Positions 52,425-61,704 are shown, counted from the first letter of the stretch. The stretch is DNA of 64,000 bases from Limobrevibacterium gyesilva (GCF_025989185.1 NZ_JAPDNT010000001.1:558001-622000), one strand, 5' to 3'. The notes: generated by a model from the sequence alone, not told the origin. Translations and numbers: made by a program.

Positions 52425-52880
52425 TCAGACCCGGGCTTCATCGCGCAGCACGGCGGCCCAGGACTCGACCAGCGCTTTCAGCTGGGCATTCGGGATGCGG
52501 CCCTCGGAAGCGCCGGACCGCTGGTAGTGCTCGGCGCCCGACTTCACGTCTCCGCGCTGCACGGCCGCGGCCACGTCCTTGTAAAGGCTGGTGTAGTACG
52601 CCTCGTCGACCGGCGCCGGCGCGCCCATGCGGCCCTCGAAGAAACCGAGCTCGACATAGTGGCGCTTCAGGTCCGGGATCTGCCCGGCCGCATAGGCCTC
52701 GGCGATGTCGGGATAGGTCTCGAGATAGAATTCCTCGGAGAATGGCGAGTCCGCCACCATGGTCTGAAGCAGAAACCGGAGCAACTTGGCGTCAATGGCG
52801 ATCTTCGACTTGCTGTTCAGCCGTTCACGATTGATTCGCAGGGCCTGAAGAAGAAGGTCGATATTCGGAAGGTACTCCAT
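52425..52880 (-). CDS. small protein consisting mainly of the glycosyltransferase-associated repeat
   Basis: 151 residues, no signal peptide. A helical lead (about 1-45) is followed by two repeats: YLETYPDIAEAYAAGQIPDL with RHYVELGFFEGR (about 51-83), and YYTSLYKDVAAA with EHYQRSGASEGR (about 93-127). The pattern (Y-x2-Y/N-PD-I/V-A, HY-x4-G-x2-EGR) matches the N-terminal repeats of the two giant glycosyltransferases in this locus. No catalytic domain is attached. It lies 46 bases upstream of the 918-residue gene and is first in that operon. It may be an adaptor or scaffold; this is inference. Confidence 0.75.
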   Translation of the reverse strand: MEYLPNIDLLLQALRINRERLNSKSKIAIDAKLLRFLLQTMVADSPFSEEFYLETYPDIAEAYAAGQIPDLKRHYVELGFFEGRMGAPAPVDEAYYTSLYKDVAAAVQRGDVKSGAEHYQRSGASEGRIPNAQLKALVESWAAVLRDEARV

Positions 52881-53022
52881 TGACGGCTCACTTCTCGGTC
52901 TGGTGTAGCATTACAAAAACGTGATGGCGGAATAATACAAGCACACCCGACCAATAGACAAGGCGCGGCATCGCCACAACCGCGGTTTTGCGCGAGCGCG
53001 CAGGCCGGCGCGAAACGACCGT

Positions 53023-53832
53023 TCACCGTTGCGTGAGCGCAGGCATCCCGATCGACTCCCGCTCGGCATCGGTCATGCCATAGGGATGGCGGCCCCAGCT
53101 GATACCCTCGCGAATCACCCGCCCTGGCGCTCCCGCCGCCACCACGCGCGGCGGCACATCCCCCTTCAGCATCGTCCTGGCGCCGACGATCGTGCCCATG
53201 CCCACCCGCTCGCAATGCAGCAGCAGCGAGTCCTGGCCCAGCCAGACATGCCGCTCGATCACCGTGTCGCAGGGTGGCCGATTGATCTGCGCGCCGGTGC
53301 GCAGGTCGTGCATCGCGTGCATGTCGTAGTTGCGGATCCAGACGCCGTTGGAGATCAGCGCATCGTCGCCGATCACGGTGCCGCGCTCGTTGCCCTCCAT
53401 CTCGATCGAGAGGCCGACGGCGGTGGCGCCGGTGCCCCAGAACAGGACCTGGCCGTTCGAGCGCATCAGCAGGTCCCCGATGGCGACATAGCCGTCGCCG
53501 ATGCTGTTGAACACCAGCAGACAGTCGGACCCCAGGATGCGGATGTTGGCGAAGCAGTTGCCGCCCCAGTTCTCGTTGTCGAAGAAGATCACGTTATTCT
53601 TACCGGCGGACTGGACGCGGATGTTGCCGAGCCTGCGGTTCGGGTCGGTGACGACGACGCTCAACTCCCCGCCGCCGGTGCAGTCGATGCCGAGCTTGCG
53701 CGCCTCGGGATCCTGCGCGGCCAGCAGGGTGAACGGGCGGACGACCAGAAGCTCGGGACGTAAGTCCGTGATTTCCGGCCGCAAAAACGACGCCAGCAGC
53801 GTCTCCGTTTCGGTCCCGATGCCAGGAATCAT
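53023..53832 (-). CDS. hexapeptide-repeat acyltransferase (LbH/WbbJ-like)
   Basis: Left-handed beta-helix O-acyltransferase, 269 residues. A non-repetitive N-terminal part (about 1-75) leads to hexapeptide coils with Ile/Val/Leu periodicity (FANIRILGSDCLLVFNSIGD, about 92-111). The C-terminal site IERHVWLGQDSLLLHCERVG and GARTMLKGDVPPRVVAAGAP (about 192-233) is typical of xenobiotic/serine acetyltransferase relatives. Probably acetylates a sugar of the surface glycan, given its place between the glycosyltransferases and rmlBACD. Start 53832 (MIPGIGTETE) is chosen; the frame upstream has no similarity. Confidence 0.85.
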   Translation of the reverse strand: MIPGIGTETETLLASFLRPEITDLRPELLVVRPFTLLAAQDPEARKLGIDCTGGGELSVVVTDPNRRLGNIRVQSAGKNNVIFFDNENWGGNCFANIRILGSDCLLVFNSIGDGYVAIGDLLMRSNGQVLFWGTGATAVGLSIEMEGNERGTVIGDDALISNGVWIRNYDMHAMHDLRTGAQINRPPCDTVIERHVWLGQDSLLLHCERVGMGTIVGARTMLKGDVPPRVVAAGAPGRVIREGISWGRHPYGMTDAERESIGMPALTQR

Positions 53833-54089
53833 CGTGTTCCAACGCCCTCCGCGGCGGCAATGATGCCGGTGCCGGCCGAAATGCCCGTCCGGACCCGTGT
53901 CTGGGCCTTCAGGGCCCCCTGGCCCACTTTGCCAGGGCGCCGTTTTCCAGAAGTTTACACACCACGTCAAACCGCAACGCCGGGGCCGATCGAGGGGCCG
54001 CCGATGTTGCGCTGCCGCACCGGCAGGATTGCCCTGATGGTCCGACACTGCCAAGTTAGGTCAGCGAACTTGGCGATGGCGAGGACTCG

Positions 54090-55166
54090 ATGCGGATTTT
54101 GCTGACCGGTGGCTGCGGTTTCATCGGCTCCGCCGTCATACGGCACGTCATCCGCGAGTGCGGCCATCACGTCGTCAACGTCGACAAGATGACCTATGCG
54201 GCGTCCGAGGATGCGCTGGAGGAGGCACGCGGCCACGACCGGCACGTGCTGGTGCGCGCCGACATCGCCGACCACGCCGCCATGCGCCAGGTGTTCGCCA
54301 CCCACCAGCCCGACGCGGTGATGCATCTGGCGGCGGAGACACATGTCGACCGCTCGATCGACGGGCCGGGGCCGTTCATCCACAGCAACGTGGTGGGCAC
54401 CTATACCTTGCTGGACGCCGCCCGCGAATACTGGACCGCGCTGCCGCCCGCCCGGCGGGCCGCATTCCGCTTCCACCACATTTCGACCGACGAGGTGTTC
54501 GGCGCGCTGGGCCCGCAGGATCCGCCGTTCACGGAAACCACGCCATACGACCCGCGCAGCCCGTATTCGGCCAGCAAGGCGGCCTCCGATCATCTGGTGC
54601 GGGCCTGGCATCACACCTATGGCCTGCCGACCATCGTCAGCAACACCGTCAACAACTACGGCCCCTGGCAGTTCCCGGAGAAGCTGATCCCGCTGGTGAC
54701 ACTGAACGCCCTGGAAGGCAAGCCGCTGCCGGTCTACGGCGACGGCTCGAACCAGCGCGACTGGCTGTTCGTGGACGACCACGCGGCGGCGCTCGTGCGC
54801 GTCATCGAGCAGGGCCAGGTCGGCGCCACCTATGCCATCGGCGGCCGCCAGCCGCGCAGCAACCTGCAGGTGGTGGACGCGATCTGTGCGGCGATCGACG
54901 CGCGCCTGCCCGACCCGGCCGGCCCCCGCGCGCGCCTGATCCGCTTCGTCAGCGACCGTCCGGGGCATGACTTCCGCTACGAAATCGACCCCAGCCGGGC
55001 CGAAGCGGCGCTGGACTGGAAGGCGCCGCACGATTTCGAGGCAGGGCTGGCACGGACGGTGGACTGGTACCTCGCCAACCGCGCCTGGTGGGAAGGCGTG
55101 CGCGCCGCCCGCTACGCCGGCCAGCGCCTCGGTCACGCCAAGACCCTCGCGACCGCCGGGGCCTGA
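54090..55166 (+). CDS. rmlB: dTDP-glucose 4,6-dehydratase RmlB
   Basis: Second enzyme of dTDP-L-rhamnose synthesis: converts dTDP-glucose to dTDP-4-keto-6-deoxyglucose with bound NAD+. 358 residues, normal length. Rossmann motif GGCGFIGS at about 7-14. The catalytic YSASKAASD (YxxxK) is at about 161-169. HISTDEVFG (catalytic Asp-Glu) lies at about 130-138, and [14 protein letters not shown] at about 188-201. First gene of the rmlB-A-C-D cluster; four bases separate it from rmlA. Confidence 0.97.
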   Translation: MRILLTGGCGFIGSAVIRHVIRECGHHVVNVDKMTYAASEDALEEARGHDRHVLVRADIADHAAMRQVFATHQPDAVMHLAAETHVDRSIDGPGPFIHSNVVGTYTLLDAAREYWTALPPARRAAFRFHHISTDEVFGALGPQDPPFTETTPYDPRSPYSASKAASDHLVRAWHHTYGLPTIVSNTVNNYGPWQFPEKLIPLVTLNALEGKPLPVYGDGSNQRDWLFVDDHAAALVRVIEQGQVGATYAIGGRQPRSNLQVVDAICAAIDARLPDPAGPRARLIRFVSDRPGHDFRYEIDPSRAEAALDWKAPHDFEAGLARTVDWYLANRAWWEGVRAARYAGQRLGHAKTLATAGA

Positions 55167-55170
55167 CGCC

Positions 55171-56046
55171 ATGAAGGGTATTCTGCTCGCCGGCGGGTCC
55201 GGCACCCGGTTGCATCCCATGACGCTGGCGGCGTCCAAGCAATTGCTGCCGGTCTACGACAAGCCGATGGTCTACTACCCGCTGACGGTGCTGATGCTGG
55301 CGGGGATTCGCGACATCATGGTGATCTCCACCCCGGCCGACCTGCCGCAGTTCCGGCGCCTGCTGGGCGACGGCGCGCGACTGGGCGTCCGCTTCACCTA
55401 TGCCGAGCAGCCAAGCCCGGACGGGCTGGCGCAGGCCTTCCATATCGCCGCGGACTGGCTGGGCGGGCAGCCCTGCGCGTTGGCGCTGGGCGACAACCTG
55501 ATCTTCGGCGACCACCTCTCGGTGCTGCTGCGCGCCGCCTCGGCACGGCCGAAGGGGGCAACCGTTTTCGCCTACCAGGTGCGCGACCCCGAACGCTACG
55601 GCGTGGTGACCATGGACGGCGCCGGCAAGGCGCTGGAGATCGTCGAGAAGCCGGCGGCGCCGCAGTCCAACTGGGCGGTGATCGGGCTGTATTTCTACGA
55701 CGAGCGCGTGACCGACCTCGCCTTGAAAGTGAAGCCGTCGGCGCGCGGCGAGCTGGAGATCACCGACCTCAACCGCATGTACCTGGAAGAGGGCAGCCTG
55801 CATGTGGACCGGCTCGGCCGCGGCTGCGCGTGGCTGGACGCCGGCACGCCGGACAGCCTGCTGCAGGCGGCCACCTTCGTGCAGACCATCCAGTCACGTC
55901 AGGGCATGCTGGTGGGCTGCCCCGAGGAGGTGGCCTTCCGCATGGGCTGGATCGACGCCGCTACGCTGCGCGGCCATGCGCGGGCGCTGGGCAAGACCGA
56001 GCTGGGCCGCGTGCTCACCGAGCTGGCCGACGGCCAGCATGTCTGA
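55171..56046 (+). CDS. rmlA: glucose-1-phosphate thymidylyltransferase RmlA
   Basis: First step of dTDP-rhamnose synthesis: glucose-1-phosphate plus dTTP to dTDP-glucose. 291 residues. The nucleotide-binding signature [14 protein letters not shown] is at about 5-18, and [16 protein letters not shown] at about 23-38. ALGDNLIFG (metal-binding Asp) lies at about 108-116, and ELEITDLN and [14 protein letters not shown] complete the family set. Four bases after rmlB and 24 before rmlC; one transcript is likely. Confidence 0.97.
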   Translation: MKGILLAGGSGTRLHPMTLAASKQLLPVYDKPMVYYPLTVLMLAGIRDIMVISTPADLPQFRRLLGDGARLGVRFTYAEQPSPDGLAQAFHIAADWLGGQPCALALGDNLIFGDHLSVLLRAASARPKGATVFAYQVRDPERYGVVTMDGAGKALEIVEKPAAPQSNWAVIGLYFYDERVTDLALKVKPSARGELEITDLNRMYLEEGSLHVDRLGRGCAWLDAGTPDSLLQAATFVQTIQSRQGMLVGCPEEVAFRMGWIDAATLRGHARALGKTELGRVLTELADGQHV

Positions 56047-56070
56047 GATGCCGCCGCGGAGCGCCGGACG

Positions 56071-56622
56071 ATGAAAGCCGAACGGCTGGCCATTCCCGAT
56101 GTGATCCTGGCGACCCCGCCACGCTTCGGCGACCGGCGCGGCTTCTTCTCGGAGACGTTCAACGCGGACCGTTTCGCCGCCGCCGGCATCGCCGGCCCCT
56201 TCGTCCAGGACAACCAGAGCCTGTCGTCGCAGCCGGGAACGGTGCGCGGCCTGCATTGCCAGATCGGGCCGAGCGTGCAGGGCAAGCTAGTGCGCGTCAT
56301 CAAGGGCGCGATCTGGGACGTGGCCGTGGACATCCGCCGGGGATCGCCGACCTACGGCCAGCACGTCGCGGCCGTGCTGAGCGCCGAGAACTGGTCGCAA
56401 CTCTGGGTGCCCGGCGGGTTCCTGCACGGGTTCTGCACGCTCGAGGCGGATACCGAGGTCATCTACAAGGTGACCGCCGCGTACGATCCCGCAGCGGAAC
56501 GCGGGGTGATCTGGAACGACCCCGCGCTCGCCCTGCCCTGGCCGGTGGCCGCGGATGCGGCGCAGCTGTCCGACAAGGACCGCAAGCTGCCGCTGCTCGC
56601 TGCCTGCGAGCCCTGGTTCTGA
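56071..56622 (+). CDS. rmlC: dTDP-4-dehydrorhamnose 3,5-epimerase RmlC
   Basis: Cupin-fold epimerase, third step of the pathway. 183 residues. GDRRGFFSETFNADRF is at about 20-35. The active-site run is VRGLHCQIGP, in which the catalytic His is kept; the usual Tyr of RGLHYQ is Cys here, a mild variant. QGKLVRVIKGAIWDVAVDIR (Lys and Asp of the active site) lies at about 70-89. The catalytic Tyr region is EVIYKVTAAYDP. It lies between rmlA and rmlD. Confidence 0.96.
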   Translation: MKAERLAIPDVILATPPRFGDRRGFFSETFNADRFAAAGIAGPFVQDNQSLSSQPGTVRGLHCQIGPSVQGKLVRVIKGAIWDVAVDIRRGSPTYGQHVAAVLSAENWSQLWVPGGFLHGFCTLEADTEVIYKVTAAYDPAAERGVIWNDPALALPWPVAADAAQLSDKDRKLPLLAACEPWF

Positions 56623-56636
56623 GGCAGGATCCGGCG

Positions 56637-57557
56637 ATGAAACCGGGCTTGATTCTCGTCACCGGCGGCCGCGGTCAGCTCGCCTGCGCGCTGGAGGAAG
56701 CGGCGGGCACGCGTCCGCTGCGGCGTGTCGGGCGGCCGGACTGGGATTTCGACCGGCCGGACGCGCTGCCGGCGCTGCTGCGCGCCGCCGCACCCGCATT
56801 GATCGTGAATGCTGCCGCCTACACCGCCGTGGACAAGGCCGAGAGCGACGCGGCCGCGGCCCTGCGCGCCAACCGCGACGGTCCGCGCATCCTTGCCGAA
56901 TACTGCGCCCAGGCCGGCATCCCGCTGATCCAGGTGTCCACCGACTATGTCTTCGACGGACTGAAGGGCGCCCCCTATACCGAGACGGACCCGACCAACC
57001 CCACCGGCGTCTACGGCGCCAGCAAGCTGGCAGGCGAGCAGGCGGTACTGGCCAGCGGGGCGCGGGCAATCGTGCTGCGGACGTCCTGGGTTTATGCGGC
57101 AAGCGGGAAGAATTTCGTCCTGACCATGCTCAATGCCGCGGCCCGGACCGACCGGCTGCGCGTGGTCGCGGACCAGTTGGGCTGCCCGACCGCGGCCCAG
57201 GACCTCGCCGCCGCCATCCTGGCCATCGCCGATCGGATTGCCGAGGGCGGCTGGCGCAACGAATACGCCGGCGTGTTCCATGCCGCCGGCGGCGGCAGCA
57301 CGAGCTGGCATGGCCTCGCCCACGCAATCTTCACGCAAGCCGCGCGCCACGGCGGACCGATGCCCGCCGTCGACCCGATCGCCACCGCCGACTGGCCGAC
57401 ACCGGCCCGGCGGCCGCCTGATTCACGCCTGAATTGCAACAAGCTGCAACAGGTGTTCGGGCTGCAGTTGCCGGATTGGCAGGATGCGCTGGCGAGGACG
57501 ATCGATCGGGTATTTTTCGCGCCGGCGCCGGCTTCAAGCAGCCGAGTACCGGTGTAG
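56637..57557 (+). CDS. rmlD: dTDP-4-dehydrorhamnose reductase RmlD
   Basis: Final step of dTDP-L-rhamnose synthesis: reduction by NAD(P)H. 306 residues. Nucleotide-binding ILVTGGRGQLA at about 6-16. Family run VNAAAYTAVDKAESD at about 57-71, STDYVFDG at about 100-107 and the catalytic YGASKLAGE (YxxxK) at about 124-132. RTSWVYAASGKNFV follows. Fourteen bases after rmlC and ten before a GT2 gene whose product may use the dTDP-rhamnose made here. Confidence 0.96.
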   Translation: MKPGLILVTGGRGQLACALEEAAGTRPLRRVGRPDWDFDRPDALPALLRAAAPALIVNAAAYTAVDKAESDAAAALRANRDGPRILAEYCAQAGIPLIQVSTDYVFDGLKGAPYTETDPTNPTGVYGASKLAGEQAVLASGARAIVLRTSWVYAASGKNFVLTMLNAAARTDRLRVVADQLGCPTAAQDLAAAILAIADRIAEGGWRNEYAGVFHAAGGGSTSWHGLAHAIFTQAARHGGPMPAVDPIATADWPTPARRPPDSRLNCNKLQQVFGLQLPDWQDALARTIDRVFFAPAPASSSRVPV

Positions 57558-57567
57558 TCTTCGGCGC
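57555..57567 (+). promoter_or_regulatory. possible -10 element directly ahead of the GT2 start (leaderless transcript candidate)
   Basis: TAGTCT (57555-57560) ends 7 bases before the ATG at 57568, preceded by TG. The stretch TGTAGTCTTCG recurs at the same distance before the iminopeptidase ATG at 61718. No Shine-Dalgarno is seen at either gene. A -10 hexamer at this distance would place transcription start at the ATG. The -35 region is not convincing. Confidence 0.35.
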
Positions 57568-58512
57568 ATGCTGCAACGCGTGCCAGACGCTCGTGTCGCC
57601 ATCCTGCTCTCGACGTACAATGGCGAGCGATTCCTGCGCGAGCAGCTCGACAGCCTGCTGACGCAATCCCATCCGCATTGGACATTATACTGGCGCGACG
57701 ACAGTTCCTCTGATGGAACGGTTGCCATCCTCGAGGAATTCGCGCGCTGCGCCGGCCAGGGACGCTGCGTGCATGTCCAGGGCCCGCCGGAGCGGCTGGG
57801 GCCCACGGTGAGCTTCCTGACCTTGCTCGCCGCCGTCAAGGACAGCCTGGGCAATGAAGATGTCGTTGCGTTCGCTGATCAGGATGATGTCTGGCTGCCG
57901 GAGAAGCTGGCCCGTGGCGTGGCGGCGCTGCGTGGCGCCAACACCGATGGCCCGGTGATCTATTGCGCCCGCCAGGTGCTGGTGGACGACGGGTTGCGGC
58001 GCATCGGCCTCTCGCGCGGGCTGGAGAAGCCGGCCGCGTTCCCGGCCGCGCTGGCGCAGAACGTCATCACCGGCTGCACGATCATGATGGACCGGCGCGC
58101 CGCCGCACTTGTCGCCGGCAGCATTCCCGCCTCGGCCACGCTGCATGACTGGTGGTGCTACCTGGTGGTGACCGCCGCCGACGGGCTGTTGCTGCACGAC
58201 GACGAGCCGGTGGTTCTGTATCGCCAGCACAACCACAATGTGGTGGGCGCCCCCCGGTCGATGGCGCGCCGCGCGGTGGGCGCGGTTCGGCGCGGGCCGA
58301 ACGTGTTCATGAACGTGCTGCGCCAGCACGTCGCCGCCTTGCAGGCGCAGCCGCATCTGATGTCGCCAAAGGCAAGGGCGCAGGTGGCGGCGATCGACCG
58401 GGCCCTGAAGGGCGGCCCCATCCGCCGGCTTGCCGCGCTGCGCATGCCCGGCCTGCACCGGCAGACCTGGCAGGAGAACGTCGGTTTCTGGGCCTGGTTC
58501 CTGATCGGCTGA
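57568..58512 (+). CDS. glycosyltransferase family 2 (rhamnosyltransferase-like)
   Basis: GT-A glycosyltransferase, 314 residues. N-terminal nucleotide-sugar region VAILLSTYNGERFLREQLDS is at about 10-29, and LYWRDDSSSDGT at about 40-51. The DxD-type motif lies in AFADQDDVWLPEKL (about 101-114). The acceptor region includes HDWWCYLVVTAADG (about 193-206). The DQDDVW run is typical of RgpB/RfbN-like rhamnosyltransferases, which suits its place right after rmlBACD. The C-terminus has hydrophobic and basic stretches that may touch the membrane. Convergent with the pseudouridine-synthase gene, three bases between stops. Confidence 0.9.
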   Translation: MLQRVPDARVAILLSTYNGERFLREQLDSLLTQSHPHWTLYWRDDSSSDGTVAILEEFARCAGQGRCVHVQGPPERLGPTVSFLTLLAAVKDSLGNEDVVAFADQDDVWLPEKLARGVAALRGANTDGPVIYCARQVLVDDGLRRIGLSRGLEKPAAFPAALAQNVITGCTIMMDRRAAALVAGSIPASATLHDWWCYLVVTAADGLLLHDDEPVVLYRQHNHNVVGAPRSMARRAVGAVRRGPNVFMNVLRQHVAALQAQPHLMSPKARAQVAAIDRALKGGPIRRLAALRMPGLHRQTWQENVGFWAWFLIG

Positions 58513-58515
58513 CGC

Positions 58516-59154
58516 TTACGCCCGGCCGCACATCGCCAGGGCCGCCACCATGTGCGGCGGCGGGGGCGCCGTCGCGTTCAGTGGCGGATCGAGCGGCAGC
58601 GATATGGCTCGCGCCAGCAAATGCAGCCGGCCTTCCCCGTCGCCGTACACCGGATCGCCCAGGATCGGGCAGCCCAGGGCAGCACAATGCGCCCGCACCT
58701 GATGGGTGCGGCCGGTGCGCGGATGCAGTTCCAGCCAGGCGATTCCCGCCGCGCGCCCGCGCAGGCGCCAGTCGGTGATCGCCGCCTGCCCGGCCGCGTC
58801 GACCACCATCCGCCAGCCCGCGCGGTCGCTGCGCTTCAGCAACGGGGCATCGACGGTGCCGGACTCGCCTGGCGGCGCACCGGCCACGACGGCCCAATAG
58901 GTCTTCTTCACCCGGCCGGCGGCGAACAGAAGCTGGGCCTCAAGCAACGCCACCCGGCGCAGCGCCACCACCAGGCAGCCGGCCGTGTCCGCGTCCAGCC
59001 GGTGCGCAAGCCACGGCCCGTCGCGGCGGCGCGAGAGCCGGGGAAAGACATCCTCCACGCTCGCACCGCCACGCGGCCCGGGATGCACGGGCAGGCCGGC
59101 GGGCTTGTTCAGCACAACGAAGCGGGAGTCCTGGTACAGGATCGGGATATCCAT
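58516..59154 (-). CDS. RluA-family RNA pseudouridine synthase
   Basis: Converts specific uridines in rRNA or tRNA to pseudouridine. 212 residues, the short RluA/TruC-like form without an S4 domain. Motif I LNKPAGLPVHPG is at about 15-26. The catalytic Asp motif HRLDADTAGCLV is at about 51-62 (family HRLDxxTSG). LHPRTGRTHQVRAHCAALG follows at about 145-163, then ILGDPVYG. ATG 59154 (MDIPILYQDSRF) begins the domain; the longer frame to 59736 has no similarity. Target position unknown. Confidence 0.9.
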   Translation of the reverse strand: MDIPILYQDSRFVVLNKPAGLPVHPGPRGGASVEDVFPRLSRRRDGPWLAHRLDADTAGCLVVALRRVALLEAQLLFAAGRVKKTYWAVVAGAPPGESGTVDAPLLKRSDRAGWRMVVDAAGQAAITDWRLRGRAAGIAWLELHPRTGRTHQVRAHCAALGCPILGDPVYGDGEGRLHLLARAISLPLDPPLNATAPPPPHMVAALAMCGRA

Positions 59155-59395
59155 GTCGCGGCAAGGTTGACAGGGCGGCGCGGGCAACGGAAGCCAGGGG
59201 CATGCAAGCCGACACCATCTGCCGCCGGAATTCCGTCGCCGTCCCGTCCGCCCGCCGCCCCCGGCCGCGCGGCCGTGCCGCGGGCCGGTCTGCCGGCGGC
59301 AGGTGCCCATCCCCGGCTCCGGCCGGCTACAAACAAGGCTGAAACGTGGCCCAGGCGGCCACCGATCTGCTGCACACATCACGCAAGTAGGAAAC

Positions 59396-60370
59396 ATGCG
59401 AATCCACATCCAGAACAGCCCCGGCGACGCCCTGTTTGCGGTTTCGCCGCAGCAATGGCAGGAGGCCGCTTCCCGCGCCGGCGAATCCGGGCATGAGGTG
59501 GCCTTCGGCGCCAGCGACGCCGACTTCGCCACTGGCGTGGCACGGGCGGACATCCTGATCGGGGCGACGAGCACCCTGGCGGGCCGCTTCCCCTGCCACG
59601 CCCCGGACCTGAAGATGATCTTCTGCATGTCTGCCGGCGTGGACCGGCTGCGGCCGTTCGACGCGCTGCCGGCCGGCGCCATCGTGGTGAACAACAGCGG
59701 CGTGCACGGCAGGAAGGCCGGCGAATACGCCGCCATGGCGCTGCTGATGCTGAACGCGCGCCTGCCCGCCGTTCTGGCCGCCCAGCGCGCCCAGGAATGG
59801 CGGCCGGTCTATGCGCCGTCGCTGCGCGGCCGCCGCGTCACCGTCATCGGCACCGGCGACCTCGGCAGCGCCGCCGGCCGCGCCGCGGCGCAGTTCGGCG
59901 CAGTGGTGACGGGCGTGCGTACCCGCGCCGTGCCGCACCCCGATTTCCACCGCGTCATTGCCGCCGACGCGCTGGATTCGGTGCTGCCGGAGTCCGAGTT
60001 CGTGGTGCTCGCCTGCCCGTTGACCGAGGCAACCCGCAACCTGCTCGACCGGCGCCGCCTGTCGCTGCTGCCCGCCGGCGCCGCCGTGGTGAATATCGGC
60101 CGTGGCGCACTGCTGGACCAGGAGGCGCTGTGCGACCTGCTCGACAGCGGCCACGTGTCCGGGGCCGTGCTGGACGTGTTCGTGCCGGAGCCGATCCCGA
60201 CAGGGCACCGGCTGTGGACCACGAAGAACCTGGTGGCCACGCCGCATGTCTCGGTGGACGACCCGCTGACCTACAACCCCGACAGCCTGGACATCTTCTT
60301 CCGCCACCTGCGCGCCTGGCGGGACGGCGGCGAGATGCCGAACCTCGTGGACCTGGGGCGCGGCTACTGA
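59396..60370 (+). CDS. D-isomer-specific 2-hydroxyacid dehydrogenase
   Basis: NAD(P)-dependent oxidoreductase of the 2-hydroxyacid dehydrogenase family. 324 residues. The Rossmann motif reads VIGTGDLGSAAGRAAAQFG (about 144-162). The catalytic triad appears as Arg in VNIGRGALLD (about 233), Glu in DVFVPEPIP (about 262) and His in ATPHVS (about 281). It resembles the glyoxylate/hydroxypyruvate-reductase group; the substrate is not fixed. The gene stands alone between the pseudouridine synthase (divergent, 241-base gap) and an RlmM-like gene (convergent). Confidence 0.9.
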   Translation: MRIHIQNSPGDALFAVSPQQWQEAASRAGESGHEVAFGASDADFATGVARADILIGATSTLAGRFPCHAPDLKMIFCMSAGVDRLRPFDALPAGAIVVNNSGVHGRKAGEYAAMALLMLNARLPAVLAAQRAQEWRPVYAPSLRGRRVTVIGTGDLGSAAGRAAAQFGAVVTGVRTRAVPHPDFHRVIAADALDSVLPESEFVVLACPLTEATRNLLDRRRLSLLPAGAAVVNIGRGALLDQEALCDLLDSGHVSGAVLDVFVPEPIPTGHRLWTTKNLVATPHVSVDDPLTYNPDSLDIFFRHLRAWRDGGEMPNLVDLGRGY

Positions 60371-60389
60371 ACCGCGCGCGGAGCGGTGC

Positions 60390-61289
60390 TTACCTGCTCC
60401 ACGCGAACGTCAGTTCGTGCTTGTTGTGGAACAGATGCATGACGCGTCCGCCGGGAACGGCCGCGAAGGCGGCGGCCGCGTCGTGGTCGGTTTCACCCTG
60501 GAACTTGATGGTGCAGACGATGCGCCTCGCGGCGTCGGCATCGATCCAGCGGCGCACCAGCGCCAGCAGCCGGTCGGGATAGGCGATGACGTCGCTGAAC
60601 AGCCAATGGACCGGTTCGGGCTGCAGGCCGAACGCGCTTTCGCTGCGCAGTGTCACCCTGGGCATCGCGACGACGCGGGGATCGAGGTCGGCCTTGTCGA
60701 CCGCGATCACGCTGGCGCCGAGCTTCGCGATCGCCCAGGTCCAGCCACCGGGTGCGGCGCCAAGGTCGAGGCAGGTGTCGCCGGGCTTCGGCCAGACGCC
60801 GATGCGGGTGCAGGCTTCCCAGAGTTTCAGGTAAGCCCGGCTGGGTGGCCCGATCCGGTCTTCCTCGAACCGGCATTCGCCATTCACGAAGGGGCTGGTC
60901 TTGGTCGGGCTGGCGAGCATCAGGTTCGGCGCCAGCAGCGTCCAGGCGCCGAGATGGCTGGACGGTGCGGGTTCGGGGAATACCAAAGGCCGGGCCTTCA
61001 CCGGCGGCAGGCGATCCGCGATCAAGGCCATGCGGCGGTGGTGCGCGACGGCGTATGCGGACCAGTTGCGCTGCAGCGCGCGCAGCGCGTCCGCCGCGGC
61101 TTTCACCGAGGCAACCGGGATCTCCTGCGGCGCGGTCCACACATCCAACGCCCAGGCGCTGGGGACGAGCGTGTCGGGCGAGAGGGCGAGCCGGCCATGC
61201 CACGCCGCGATGCCGGCACCCGCCCGGCGCAATTCCTCGGCCAGGGCCGCTTCCAGACCCTCCGGCGCCAGATAGGCGGCCTGGATCAT
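60390..61289 (-). CDS. rlmM: RlmM-like 23S rRNA 2'-O-ribose methyltransferase (FtsJ/RrmJ domain)
   Basis: SAM-dependent RNA methyltransferase. 299 residues, shorter than E. coli RlmM (about 366). The N-terminal part (about 1-150) is a reduced THUMP-like region. The Rossmann methyltransferase begins at TCLDLGAAPGGWTWAIAKLG (about 177-196). Catalytic tetrad candidates: Lys in RAYLKLWEA, Asp in LFSDVIAYPD and Lys in VCTIKFQGE (about 263-271). It ends with HLFHNKHELTFAWSR, typical of RlmM. ATG 61289 overlaps the DUF423 stop by four bases; rlmM and the DUF423 gene are also neighbours in gammaproteobacteria. Confidence 0.87.
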   Translation of the reverse strand: MIQAAYLAPEGLEAALAEELRRAGAGIAAWHGRLALSPDTLVPSAWALDVWTAPQEIPVASVKAAADALRALQRNWSAYAVAHHRRMALIADRLPPVKARPLVFPEPAPSSHLGAWTLLAPNLMLASPTKTSPFVNGECRFEEDRIGPPSRAYLKLWEACTRIGVWPKPGDTCLDLGAAPGGWTWAIAKLGASVIAVDKADLDPRVVAMPRVTLRSESAFGLQPEPVHWLFSDVIAYPDRLLALVRRWIDADAARRIVCTIKFQGETDHDAAAAFAAVPGGRVMHLFHNKHELTFAWSR

Positions 61290-61654
61290 TGTGTGCGGCG
61301 CAGGGCCGACAGCCCCAGCAGGGCCCAGCCGAGCATCAGCAGCATGCCGCCGATGGGCGCGACCGAAGCGAGGTGCAATCCGGCGAGCACCAGCGAATAG
61401 ACGGCGCCGCAGAACAGCAGCAGCCCCAGCGTGAACGCCGCGCCCGCGAGATTCACGAGGCGGCCGCCGCGCGGCGCCCACATCCCGGTGAACAGCAGCG
61501 CCAGCGCGTGCCAGCCCTGCATCTGCACGGCGTTGCGCAGCATTTGCAGCGCCGCCGGGTCGAGCCGGTCCGGCAATCCATGCGCGGCCGCAGCCGCCAT
61601 CGCCACGGCGGTCAACCCGGCCACGGCGCCGAACCCGATCCAGATCCTGTCCAT
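61286..61654 (-). CDS. DUF423 (YgdD-like) inner-membrane protein
   Basis: 122-residue membrane protein of unknown function, four TM helices. Family runs: AAAAHGLPDRLDPAALQMLR (HG motif after TM1, about 22-41), MQGWHALALLFTG (about 45-57) and the Gly-rich TM3 FTLGLLLFCGAVYSLVLAG. The C-terminal helix is PIGGMLLMLGWALLGLSAL. The length matches YgdD (about 130). Its stop overlaps the rlmM start (ATGA), indicating translational coupling. Confidence 0.9.
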   Translation of the reverse strand: MDRIWIGFGAVAGLTAVAMAAAAAHGLPDRLDPAALQMLRNAVQMQGWHALALLFTGMWAPRGGRLVNLAGAAFTLGLLLFCGAVYSLVLAGLHLASVAPIGGMLLMLGWALLGLSALRRTQ

Positions 61655-61704
61655 GCCCTATAGCTAATCCGCGCGGGCCAGTTTCGCCATGCGTCGCCCG
61701 CGTG

